From positions 1 to 20,350 of IMG/VR virus record IMGVR_UViG_3300043783_000115: DNA of 20,350 bases; one strand, given 5' to 3'. Below, one piece after another: positions 1 to 6,629 of this stretch. Made by a program: the position numbers and the translations under genes. The notes under the pieces are model-generated. The model saw nothing but the letters and a program-made list of their open reading frames with translations, did not search any database and had not been told where the DNA came from. The number at the start of each line of letters is the position of its first letter. Within the stretch, counting starts at the first letter, position 1. The stretch comes from a virus.

Positions 1-134
1 TCCTAGTCACCAGGATTCAATCCACGGCCTCTGACAGGGACGAAGGTAGACCAGACAGAATTTCTGATGTTCGCGGTTATGGCGCGTGGGACGGTAGCGG
101 CGATGGCACTCAAGGGCCCTTAGCGGGGTGGTAG
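1..134 (+). CDS. C-terminal end of an upstream phage gene (partial)
   Basis: An open frame enters from the left edge (third base of the window) and ends at a TAG at 132-134, giving the last 43 residues of a protein. The visible tail is hydrophilic and Asp/Gly-rich, ending in GDGTQGPLAGW. The other two forward frames close within about 35 bases, so this is the only plausible coding frame. It ends 4 bases before the next start, in the same tight spacing as the rest of the operon, so it is probably the preceding late gene. By position it could be a head-tail adaptor or other virion protein, but the fragment is too short to assign. Confidence 0.6.
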   Translation, partial: LVTRIQSTASDRDEGRPDRISDVRGYGAWDGSGDGTQGPLAGW

Positions 135-138
135 ATAT

Positions 139-426
139 ATGAATTCATTATCTAAAAGTCTTACCTGGAACCTCGCCTCAACCCGATGGGCATCTACACT
201 AAACAATGTATTAGCGAATCCATTAACGAATCCAGTGATTATTGAAGAAATTAAACTAGTTACAGGTGAAAATACTATTAATCATACCATTGGACGTCAG
301 CTACAAGGATGGTTTCTGACAGATCTTAACGCTCCGGTATCGGTTTACCGCAGCCAGCCGCTGAATCCTCTAACCCTAACCTTGACTAGCAGCGGACCCG
401 CTACTTGTAACATAGTAGTTTTTTAA
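139..426 (+). CDS. Small conserved-type phage protein next to the tail fibre
   Basis: This is a 95-residue protein with no signal peptide or membrane segment. The N-terminal part is helical and polar (SLTWNLASTRWASTLNNVL). It is followed by a beta-rich part with NHTIGRQLQGWFLTDL near residues 48-63 and an end of the type LTLTLTSSGPATCNIVVF. From memory, this NHxxGRxLQGW...LTLxLTS...VF pattern occurs in small uncharacterised podophage proteins next to tail genes; no function is established. The start is preceded by GGGGTGG (125-131), an imperfect Shine-Dalgarno. The gene starts 4 bases after the upstream stop and ends 1 base before the fibre start. A structural or fibre-attachment role is inferred from position only. 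Confidence 0.75.
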   Translation: MNSLSKSLTWNLASTRWASTLNNVLANPLTNPVIIEEIKLVTGENTINHTIGRQLQGWFLTDLNAPVSVYRSQPLNPLTLTLTSSGPATCNIVVF

Positions 427-427
427 T

Positions 428-1513
428 ATGCCTAATACTATTTTGTCGACTAATATGTCACTTCCAGTCCCTCAGGTAGGGACAGAAACTTCCCCGCAGT
501 GGGCGTCAGATTTAAACGCCTGCATGGCTATTATTGATCAGCACAATCACGCCCCAGGCAGTGGTGTGCAGATCAATCCATCGGGTTTGCTCATTAATTC
601 AGACCTAACGTTTGGTAATAACAACCTAACAAACGTTAGGTCTGTTCGTTTTCAATCTCAACCAAGCGCTTTAGACCTTCCTACCGACTTAGGCTGTATA
701 TACGAGTCGGGTGTAGATCTTTGGTACAACGACGGTAACGGCAACCAAATAAAGATAACCGCCGGTGGGGTAGTAAACGCCACCTCTTCCGGTATTTCAA
801 GCGGGACGGCCTCTGCCTCATTTTCTTCAGGTGTCCTGGTAGTAAACGCTGCTCCAAACACACCGGCGGATATTCAAGTTGCCTCTGTGCTTCTGGGTAA
901 TAATGTAGTGAACAGCAAGTACCTAACATTATCTCCTCCTCCTTCAATGGCGGCTAATTTCACCATAACCTTACCTACGTTGCCGGCCTCAACTAGCTTA
1001 CTTACGATTGATAATAGCGGAAACGTAGCTGCCACCACCAGTCCGCAAAGTCTTGTACTTCCTGGCTTTATAAGTATGTATGGCGGCTCTAGTGCGCCTG
1101 TGGGTTATCTACTTTGCGACGGCACCAGTTATTTGCAAGCTACCTACCCAAATCTATTTGCAGCCATCGGCACTGCGTATGGCTCTGTTGACGGAACACA
1201 CTTCAATGTCCCCGACTTAAGGGGCTTATTCCCCCGTGGTGTATCTGGAATCTCCGGCAATGATCCAGACGCCTCTAGTCGTACTGCACAAAACACGGGG
1301 GGCAACGCGGGCAATAACGTAGGTTCTGTGCAAGCAGACGCTTTTGCATCACATAACCATCTCAGTAATAATACCCAGGAAGCCGGTAACATTGGAAGCG
1401 TGTTTGGCGGCGGCAACGGTGTTTCTACCGGAAGTAATGCGGCCACCACTAGTACCGGCGGTGATGAGACTAGACCTAAGAACGTGTATGTAACCTTCGT
1501 TATCAAGGTTTAA
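428..1513 (+). CDS. Tail fibre protein with phage tail-collar domain
   Basis: This 361-residue fibre protein probably acts at the baseplate or tail tip in adsorption. Residues 40-75 show the repetitive NSDLTFGNNNLTNVRSV type common in phage fibres. A beta-rich shaft with LTLSPPPSMAANFTITLP follows. From about residue 211 there is a clear tail-collar domain (Pfam Phage Tail Collar family): LPGFISMYGGSSAPVGYLLCDG, then YPNLFAAIGTAYG and FNVPDLRGLFPRGV. The end is Gly/Asn-rich and closes with the usual GGDETRPKNVYVTFVIKV type. The start has no evident Shine-Dalgarno and lies 1 base after the previous stop (TAATATG), suggesting translational coupling. A perfect 15-bp inverted repeat lies inside codons 58-73. 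The domain assignment is firm; the exact place on the virion is inferred. Confidence 0.92.
   Translation: MPNTILSTNMSLPVPQVGTETSPQWASDLNACMAIIDQHNHAPGSGVQINPSGLLINSDLTFGNNNLTNVRSVRFQSQPSALDLPTDLGCIYESGVDLWYNDGNGNQIKITAGGVVNATSSGISSGTASASFSSGVLVVNAAPNTPADIQVASVLLGNNVVNSKYLTLSPPPSMAANFTITLPTLPASTSLLTIDNSGNVAATTSPQSLVLPGFISMYGGSSAPVGYLLCDGTSYLQATYPNLFAAIGTAYGSVDGTHFNVPDLRGLFPRGVSGISGNDPDASSRTAQNTGGNAGNNVGSVQADAFASHNHLSNNTQEAGNIGSVFGGGNGVSTGSNAATTSTGGDETRPKNVYVTFVIKV
600..644. repeat. Perfect 15-bp inverted repeat inside the collar-fibre gene
   Basis: The arms 600-614 and 630-644 are exact reverse complements (left arm cagacctaacgtttg), separated by a 15-base loop. The transcript would form a strong hairpin. 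It is followed on the + strand by TTCGTTTTC, a moderately T-rich stretch like a weak intrinsic terminator. Its role is unknown; it may be an attenuator, a processing site or a recombination site. Confidence 0.8.
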
Positions 1514-1517
1514 CGTT

Positions 1518-4500
1518 ATGCCTTTGATGAAACAGGCAATCCCAATCAACTTTGCTAAGGGCTTAGATCAAAAAAGTGATCCTAAGCAACTTCAGATAGG
1601 CAGCTTCTTAGAACTAGAGAATTCTGTATTCACTAAGGCAGGTCTCCTTCAAAAGCGAAACGGCAACGCTCAGCTGACTTCTCTTCCTAATACAAACTCT
1701 GATTATCTAACTACTTTCAATAATAATCTCACGGCTATAGGAAATAATATCTTAGCATATAGCCAAAGTAATGATGTGTGGGTTACTAAAGGCACAATAG
1801 CTCCAGTAAGTGTGTCTACACTTCCTTTGATCAGGAATAGTGTTAACCAGACCGCGTGTGATTCAGTCGTCGCTAGCAATGGTTTAGTACTTACAGCCTA
1901 TACTCAGACAAACGATACATTGAGTGCAGTTAACACTCAGTATTTATTTGTCATAGCAGACTCAACAACTGGTCAGAATATTATTGAACCCACGCTAATT
2001 CCTCCGCTTGCTTCGGGGCTCATCTCCGGGTCTTCTAGAGTATTTATTGTAGAAAACTTTTTTGTAATTATATCTACGGTAACTGTTGCAGGAAATTCAT
2101 TTTTACAATATGTTTCTATCCCGATGTTTAATCCGAACAATATTTCTGCTCCACAGAATGTCTATCCAGAAGCTTATGCACCATCTCATGCCTTAGCTTG
2201 GGACGGCGTGTCTTACGGCGGAAACCTTGTCGTAGCATACAACACTACGGTAGGAGGTCAAAGCATACACGTTACTTTTTTAACCGCCGCTCAGATTGCC
2301 CTTAACTCAGATAGTAGCGTGGTTAAGACTTATGCGGGTCAATCGGCCACTGTAGTCTCTGTATCGGTAGACACCACCAACCCCACACTCCCTATATACT
2401 ACGTGGCTTATTACAGCTCCAATACTACAAACGGCTTCGTTTTAGCAGTTAGTACTTCCGTAGGTATAATTAATACTGCCCTCGCGCCCACGCAAGTTAT
2501 CACGGGGATGTCAGCGGTAAACATTGCCTCTGCTGCACAAAATGCTGTATGTACGATATTTTACGAGGTATTAAATTTTTATACTTACGATACCACAATA
2601 CCAACCCATTATGTAAGCACAGTAACTTGCACGCAAGCAGGCGTCGTTGGACCCACCTCGGTGTCTATACGGTCCGTCGGTCTCGCATCGAAGGCATTTA
2701 TTGTAGATAAGACTATATATTATCTAAGTGCATTTCAATCAACTTACCAGGATTCCTATTTTCTTATCAACGGCACATTGTCAGTAGAGACTTCGCCTGT
2801 AGTTGTTGGCAAGCTTGCGTATGAGAATGGCGGAGGCTACTTAACCCTAGGGCTACCCTCGGTGTCTGTTATTGGAAGTAGTGCGCAGATAGCTTATTTG
2901 TATAAAGATTTAATCGAAGCGCTTACTACTATTGCAAACCCCCAGCAAACAACCGCCGGCGGTATCTATAGCCAAGCCGGTATAAACCTATCGACCCTTA
3001 CATTAGGCACACAAAATATAGATACCGCTGAAATAGGTGCAAATCTTAACATTTCAGGCGGCTTTGGGTGGATGTATGATGGGTATCTCCCGGTGGAACA
3101 AGACTTCTTTGTCTGGCCAGACAATATTGAGGCGACTTATACAGAGGTATCGACCGTAACTCCCACAGGAACGGCGGCTAGTGGCTCATTTACAATTGTA
3201 GTTTCCTCAGCTACAGGCATATCCCCCGGCATGAGCATAGCCGACACCACAAACCCTACGTTTATTCCTACAGGAACCCTAGTTACTCTGGTGAATGGGA
3301 CCACATTAACTATGAGTGCAGCTACCACAAGCGCAATAGCTGGAGACACCCTGTCCATTCAGGGTAATATAGCCGCACAACCGGATTCTATTACAAATAC
3401 AGATGCTTATTACTATCAAGCCTTATACGAATGGATGGACAATCAAGGAAATATCTTTAGATCAGCCCCAAGCATCCCTATTGCCGTAACGACTGTAGGC
3501 ACGGGCACCTCCGGTACTATTACAATAAACGTACCCACTCTGAGGCTTACTTACAAAGTACCAAACCCTCTAAAAATTGTAATATACAGATGGAGCGTTG
3601 AAAATCAGGTTTATCACCAAGTGACCTCTGTAATTGCGCCTTTGCTAAACAACACCTCGGTAGATAGCGTGTCGTTTGTGGATACACTTTCAGACGCCGA
3701 CATCGAGGGTAACAGTATTATCTATACGAACGGCGGGGTAGTAGAAGACGTTAACCCTCCCGCTTATAATATAACGACTCTATTCGACACCAGGCAGTGG
3801 ATTGTGACTTCAGAAGATCCCAACTTAATGTGGTTTTCAAAGCAAGTGATCGAAGGAACACCTGTAGAGTTTTCTGACTTATTCACGTTCTATGTTCCGC
3901 CTACTACTGCGGCAGAAGGTAGTACAGGTCCTATAACCGCTATAGCGCCGATGGATGATAAGCTCATCGTATTTAAACAGAACGCCCTTTATTACATTAA
4001 CGGCACAGGGCCCGACAACACGGGCGCCAACAACGCCTACTCACCAGTGACTTTTGTAACGGCTACGGTAGGCTGCACAAATCAGCAAAGTATTGTATTT
4101 ACGCCCGCGGGCCTCATGTTTCAGTCTAATAAAGGCATCTGGCTACTCGGCAGAGACTTAAACACGACTTACATTGGCGCCCCGGTTGAGGACTTAACTA
4201 CTGGAAATTCCGTGTTATCCGCCATCGGCGTACCTGGAACTAACCAAGTAAGGTTTACCATGTCCTCCGGCGTAACCCTCATGTACGACTACTACTTCCA
4301 GCAATGGGGAACGTTTTCAGGAATACCGGCTATTTCTGCTTGTATTTACCAGGGGTTACAGACCTATCTAAACAAGTTTGGCGCTGTCTACCAAGAGACG
4401 CCCGGACTGTATCTAGACGGCACAAACCCGGTGCTTATGTCCTTCCTAACTGGATGGTTAAACCTAGCCGGTCTGCAGGGCTTTCAACGCGCATATATGT

Positions 4501-4859
4501 TCTTCTTACTCGGGCAATATATATCTCCACATTTCTTAACAATTTCAATTGCTTATGATTATAATCCCTCGCCTACGCAAGGAAATATCATACAGCCCAC
4601 TAATTACTCTCCTAATTATGGTTTGCAGCCAGGTCCGTACGGTTCAGGCCCTCAATATGGCGGCCCCGGTAACGTAGAGCAGTGGAAAGTTCATATGGAT
4701 CAGCAGAAATGTGAGGCTTTTCAAATCGGCCTGCAAGAGTCCTATGATCCGAGCAAAGGCATCCCATCCGGTGCGGGTTTCACGCTTTCTGGCATTGATT
4801 TAGTTGTGGGCAAGAAACTTGGCTACCCGAAACTGGCGGCAAGCCAGCAGATTGGCTAA
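1518..4859 (+). CDS. Very large tail nozzle / stabilisation-type protein
   Basis: This 1113-residue beta-rich protein has very few charged residues and no signal peptide. The N-terminus (INFAKGLDQKSDPKQLQ, then LENSVFTKAGLLQKRNG) is of the type seen in podophage tail proteins. The C-terminal half has a recognisable nozzle-like core: DTRQWIVTSEDPNLMWFSK, MDDKLIVFKQNALYYI (about residues 810-830), VGCTNQQSIVFTPAGLMFQSNKG, and IGAPVED. Such motifs occur in P22 gp10-like stabilisation proteins and T7 gp12-like nozzles. It is longer than either (472 and 794 residues from memory). Residues about 548-616 look like a separate inserted beta domain. AAGGT at 1505-1509 sits 8 bases before the start. It is followed by a GNAT-like gene and three internal proteins, as T7 gene 12 is. 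The nozzle role is inferred from motifs and gene order. Confidence 0.75.
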   Translation: MPLMKQAIPINFAKGLDQKSDPKQLQIGSFLELENSVFTKAGLLQKRNGNAQLTSLPNTNSDYLTTFNNNLTAIGNNILAYSQSNDVWVTKGTIAPVSVSTLPLIRNSVNQTACDSVVASNGLVLTAYTQTNDTLSAVNTQYLFVIADSTTGQNIIEPTLIPPLASGLISGSSRVFIVENFFVIISTVTVAGNSFLQYVSIPMFNPNNISAPQNVYPEAYAPSHALAWDGVSYGGNLVVAYNTTVGGQSIHVTFLTAAQIALNSDSSVVKTYAGQSATVVSVSVDTTNPTLPIYYVAYYSSNTTNGFVLAVSTSVGIINTALAPTQVITGMSAVNIASAAQNAVCTIFYEVLNFYTYDTTIPTHYVSTVTCTQAGVVGPTSVSIRSVGLASKAFIVDKTIYYLSAFQSTYQDSYFLINGTLSVETSPVVVGKLAYENGGGYLTLGLPSVSVIGSSAQIAYLYKDLIEALTTIANPQQTTAGGIYSQAGINLSTLTLGTQNIDTAEIGANLNISGGFGWMYDGYLPVEQDFFVWPDNIEATYTEVSTVTPTGTAASGSFTIVVSSATGISPGMSIADTTNPTFIPTGTLVTLVNGTTLTMSAATTSAIAGDTLSIQGNIAAQPDSITNTDAYYYQALYEWMDNQGNIFRSAPSIPIAVTTVGTGTSGTITINVPTLRLTYKVPNPLKIVIYRWSVENQVYHQVTSVIAPLLNNTSVDSVSFVDTLSDADIEGNSIIYTNGGVVEDVNPPAYNITTLFDTRQWIVTSEDPNLMWFSKQVIEGTPVEFSDLFTFYVPPTTAAEGSTGPITAIAPMDDKLIVFKQNALYYINGTGPDNTGANNAYSPVTFVTATVGCTNQQSIVFTPAGLMFQSNKGIWLLGRDLNTTYIGAPVEDLTTGNSVLSAIGVPGTNQVRFTMSSGVTLMYDYYFQQWGTFSGIPAISACIYQGLQTYLNKFGAVYQETPGLYLDGTNPVLMSFLTGWLNLAGLQGFQRAYMFFLLGQYISPHFLTISIAYDYNPSPTQGNIIQPTNYSPNYGLQPGPYGSGPQYGGPGNVEQWKVHMDQQKCEAFQIGLQESYDPSKGIPSGAGFTLSGIDLVVGKKLGYPKLAASQQIG

Positions 4860-4875
4860 GACGCCACGACAATGT

Positions 4876-4881
4876 AGGAGG
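4876..4881 (+). promoter_or_regulatory. Shine-Dalgarno AGGAGG with ambiguous start
   Basis: A perfect AGGAGG lies only 2 bases before the ATG at 4884 but 5 bases before the in-frame GTG at 4887. Spacing favours the GTG, codon preference favours the ATG. The difference is one residue. The next ATG (4899) is 17 bases away and less likely. Confidence 0.6.
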
Positions 4882-4883
4882 CA

Positions 4884-5228
4884 ATGGTGCGCACTCCTAT
4901 GTCTGATTATGGTAAGTATATTCAAGAGCGGGAAGCCTTCGAAATCGTCGAAAACTCTAAGGGTTTTGCTACCTTCAAGACCGAGGGCGAAGAATGCTAC
5001 ATCCGCGACATCTACGTTAGTCCCGACCACAGGAAAGAAGCGGTAGCCTCTGACATGGCGGACAAGATTGCTGAAATTGCTAAGCAAAGAGGCTGTAAAT
5101 TCTTAACTGGCAGCATCTGCCCCACTACCAGAAACTCCACTGTAGGTTTAGCAGTTCTAATTAGCTACGGCTTCGAGCTACACAGTGCTGGCAATAATTT
5201 TATATTAATGAAGAAAGTTCTAGGATAG
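4884..5228 (+). CDS. Small GNAT-fold protein, positional analogue of T7 gp13
   Basis: This 114-residue protein has the core of a GNAT acetyltransferase fold. It shows a strand CYIRDIYVSPDHR at residues 38-50, a helix ASDMADKIAEIAKQRGCKFL, a mid-region with STVGLAVLISYGFEL, and a final strand NNFILMKK. Active GNATs carry Q/R-x-x-G-x-G/A for acetyl-CoA pyrophosphate binding. Here it reads R50-K-E-A-V-A, so the first glycine is Ala, suggesting weakened or lost catalysis. As I recall, T7-like phages have a small GNAT-like internal virion protein (gp13) directly after the nozzle, exactly where this gene lies. It may therefore be a structural or assembly factor rather than an enzyme. An active acetyltransferase cannot be excluded. 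The fold is fairly confident; the function is inferred. Confidence 0.8.
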   Translation: MVRTPMSDYGKYIQEREAFEIVENSKGFATFKTEGEECYIRDIYVSPDHRKEAVASDMADKIAEIAKQRGCKFLTGSICPTTRNSTVGLAVLISYGFELHSAGNNFILMKKVLG

Positions 5229-5244
5229 TCAAATAGGTGCCATT

Positions 5245-5249
5245 GGAGG
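5245..5249 (+). promoter_or_regulatory. GGAGG almost abutting the ATG
   Basis: GGAGG lies 1 base before the ATG at 5251, normally too close for efficient initiation, and no downstream ATG/GTG/TTG is nearby. AGGTG at 5236-5239 (preceded by A5235) could serve instead with about 11 bases. The frame is also open upstream back to a TAG at 5221, with non-canonical ATA (5233, spaced 7 bases from AGGA) and ATT (5242) as conceivable starts giving an N-terminus rich in Ile and Gly. Confidence 0.4.
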
Positions 5250-5250
5250 A

Positions 5251-6627
5251 ATGTTTGGTCTTGGCGGGGGAGCATCTGGCACCGGTATTTCCGGTCCTCA
5301 AGGTACTAACTTAATCAACACAACGAACGCGGGGCAAGTAAACCAAGCATATAACGGCGCCCAAAACGCCCTCGGTCAACAGCAAAGCCTACTCGCCGCT
5401 CTCCAAGCTCAAAATGGGCTAGGAAACCAATCGAATGTTTATGGACAGCTACAGGGCATCGCTGCGGGCACTGGGCCCAATCCCGCGCAAACCATGCTCA
5501 ACCAAGCTACTGGCCAAAACGTGGCTAATACAGCGGCGCTACAAGCAGGTCAGCGCGGTGCCTCTCAGAATGTAGGCCTAATCGCGCGCCAAGCAGGACA
5601 ACAGGGAGCGGCTACACAGCAACAAGCGGTAGGACAAGCCGCTACAATGCAAGCCAATCAGTCACTAAACGCTATTGGGCAGGCTGGTAGTATTGCTAAT
5701 ACACAAGCTGCTAATCAGATTGGATCAACACAAGCTCTTAACGCAGCCGCTCAAGGTGAGCAAGCCAATATTTTAGGTGCAGGAAGTAATCTTAATAGCG
5801 CTAACGTTGGCATGCAGGCCAACATGAATAGTGTTAATGGACAGCTAGCAAATACGGGCATGCAGGGGCAACAGAACCTTATAGGCGGAGCTATCGGTGG
5901 TGTTGGCACCGCCCTTGGGCTAGCTAAGGGCGGTGTTGTTAGAATGGCCGATGGTGGTTCCCCTTCTTTAGGTGCGAACACCCAACTGCCTGTTCCCACG
6001 CTTGCGCCTCTTCAAGGCGCAACAGCTTCTACCACTAATCCCAGCGGCCCTAAAAGTGCAGCGGGTCAACACCTATCGAGTCTAAGTTCTACCCCTGCAC
6101 AAGGTATGTCAGGGGCCGGTAACACTCTAGGCAACGGCATTGGAAAAGCTATTGGAAGTTTATTTAGTTCAGGTAAATCAGCACCGGGGTCTGACAACAC
6201 GGCTAGCCCCACTGCAACCACAGCCGACTGGGCAGCATACGCCGGAGCGCCTGGAACTTCTGAGGAAGACCAAGAGGCGTCTATGAATCAAACCGGCGGC
6301 AGTAATAACTTTGCCAAAGGGGGCAAAGTTCCAGCCCTCGTCTCCCCTGGTGAAAAAGTAATTCCAAAACATGAAGTTGCTAAAGTAGCTCAAGGCAAGA
6401 AAGATGCCATGGAAGCCGGCAAGACCGTCCCCGGTAAAGCCCGGGTCAAAGGGGCGAAGAACACAGAAGTCAACGATACAGTTCCTGCAACGCTTAACGA
6501 AGGTGACATTGTCCTCCCCCGCAGCGTCACTCAGTCTAAGAACCCACACTGGGCGGCGCACTCGTTCGTAAGCGCGATTATGAAACGCAAAGGACTACCA
6601 ACGCGTAAGGCTAAGGAAGTCGCCTAA
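5251..6627 (+). CDS. Gln/Ala/Asn-rich internal virion protein with SPGE motif
   Basis: This 458-residue protein has two halves. Residues 1-230 are rich in Gln, Ala, Asn and Gly, with many NA/QA repeats typical of long helical phage internal proteins (for example QQSLLAALQAQNGLGNQ, QAGQRGASQNVGLIARQAG). A short glycine-rich hydrophobic segment (GGAIGGVGTALGLAKGG) lies near residues 210-228, followed by RMADGG. After a Ser/Pro/Thr-rich linker comes a basic C-terminal module: VPALVSPGEKVIPK (360-373) echoed by VPATLNEGDIVLPR (411-424), then NPHWAAHSFVSAIM. From memory, this VPALVSPGE...VLPRSV arrangement recurs in environmental podophage proteins of unknown function. It occupies the place of T7 gene 14, so an ejected internal protein is the best guess. 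The start is uncertain because the Shine-Dalgarno is too close. Confidence 0.7.
   Translation: MFGLGGGASGTGISGPQGTNLINTTNAGQVNQAYNGAQNALGQQQSLLAALQAQNGLGNQSNVYGQLQGIAAGTGPNPAQTMLNQATGQNVANTAALQAGQRGASQNVGLIARQAGQQGAATQQQAVGQAATMQANQSLNAIGQAGSIANTQAANQIGSTQALNAAAQGEQANILGAGSNLNSANVGMQANMNSVNGQLANTGMQGQQNLIGGAIGGVGTALGLAKGGVVRMADGGSPSLGANTQLPVPTLAPLQGATASTTNPSGPKSAAGQHLSSLSSTPAQGMSGAGNTLGNGIGKAIGSLFSSGKSAPGSDNTASPTATTADWAAYAGAPGTSEEDQEASMNQTGGSNNFAKGGKVPALVSPGEKVIPKHEVAKVAQGKKDAMEAGKTVPGKARVKGAKNTEVNDTVPATLNEGDIVLPRSVTQSKNPHWAAHSFVSAIMKRKGLPTRKAKEVA
5904..5938. repeat. GC-rich hairpin over the AKGG/ADGG-coding segment
   Basis: caccgccctt (5907-5916) and aagggcggtg (5926-5935) are exact reverse complements, and three further outward G-T pairs extend the stem to 5904 and 5938. 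The loop is 9 bases. It is followed by TTAG, so there is no terminator-like T run. Gly and Ala codons are complementary, so it may be a by-product of coding. Confidence 0.55.
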
Positions 6628-6629
6628 TC

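Noticed and set aside
658-947. Two overlapping - strand open frames within the collar-fibre gene
   Set aside because: They lie wholly inside a gene with a clear domain, have no start signals or recognisable content, and look like complements of Ser/Gly/Thr-rich coding.
1144-1513. Possible diversity-generating retroelement target at the collar-fibre C-terminus
   Set aside because: There is no template repeat, reverse transcriptase or C-type-lectin variable-region signature; the end is an ordinary collar-fibre terminus.
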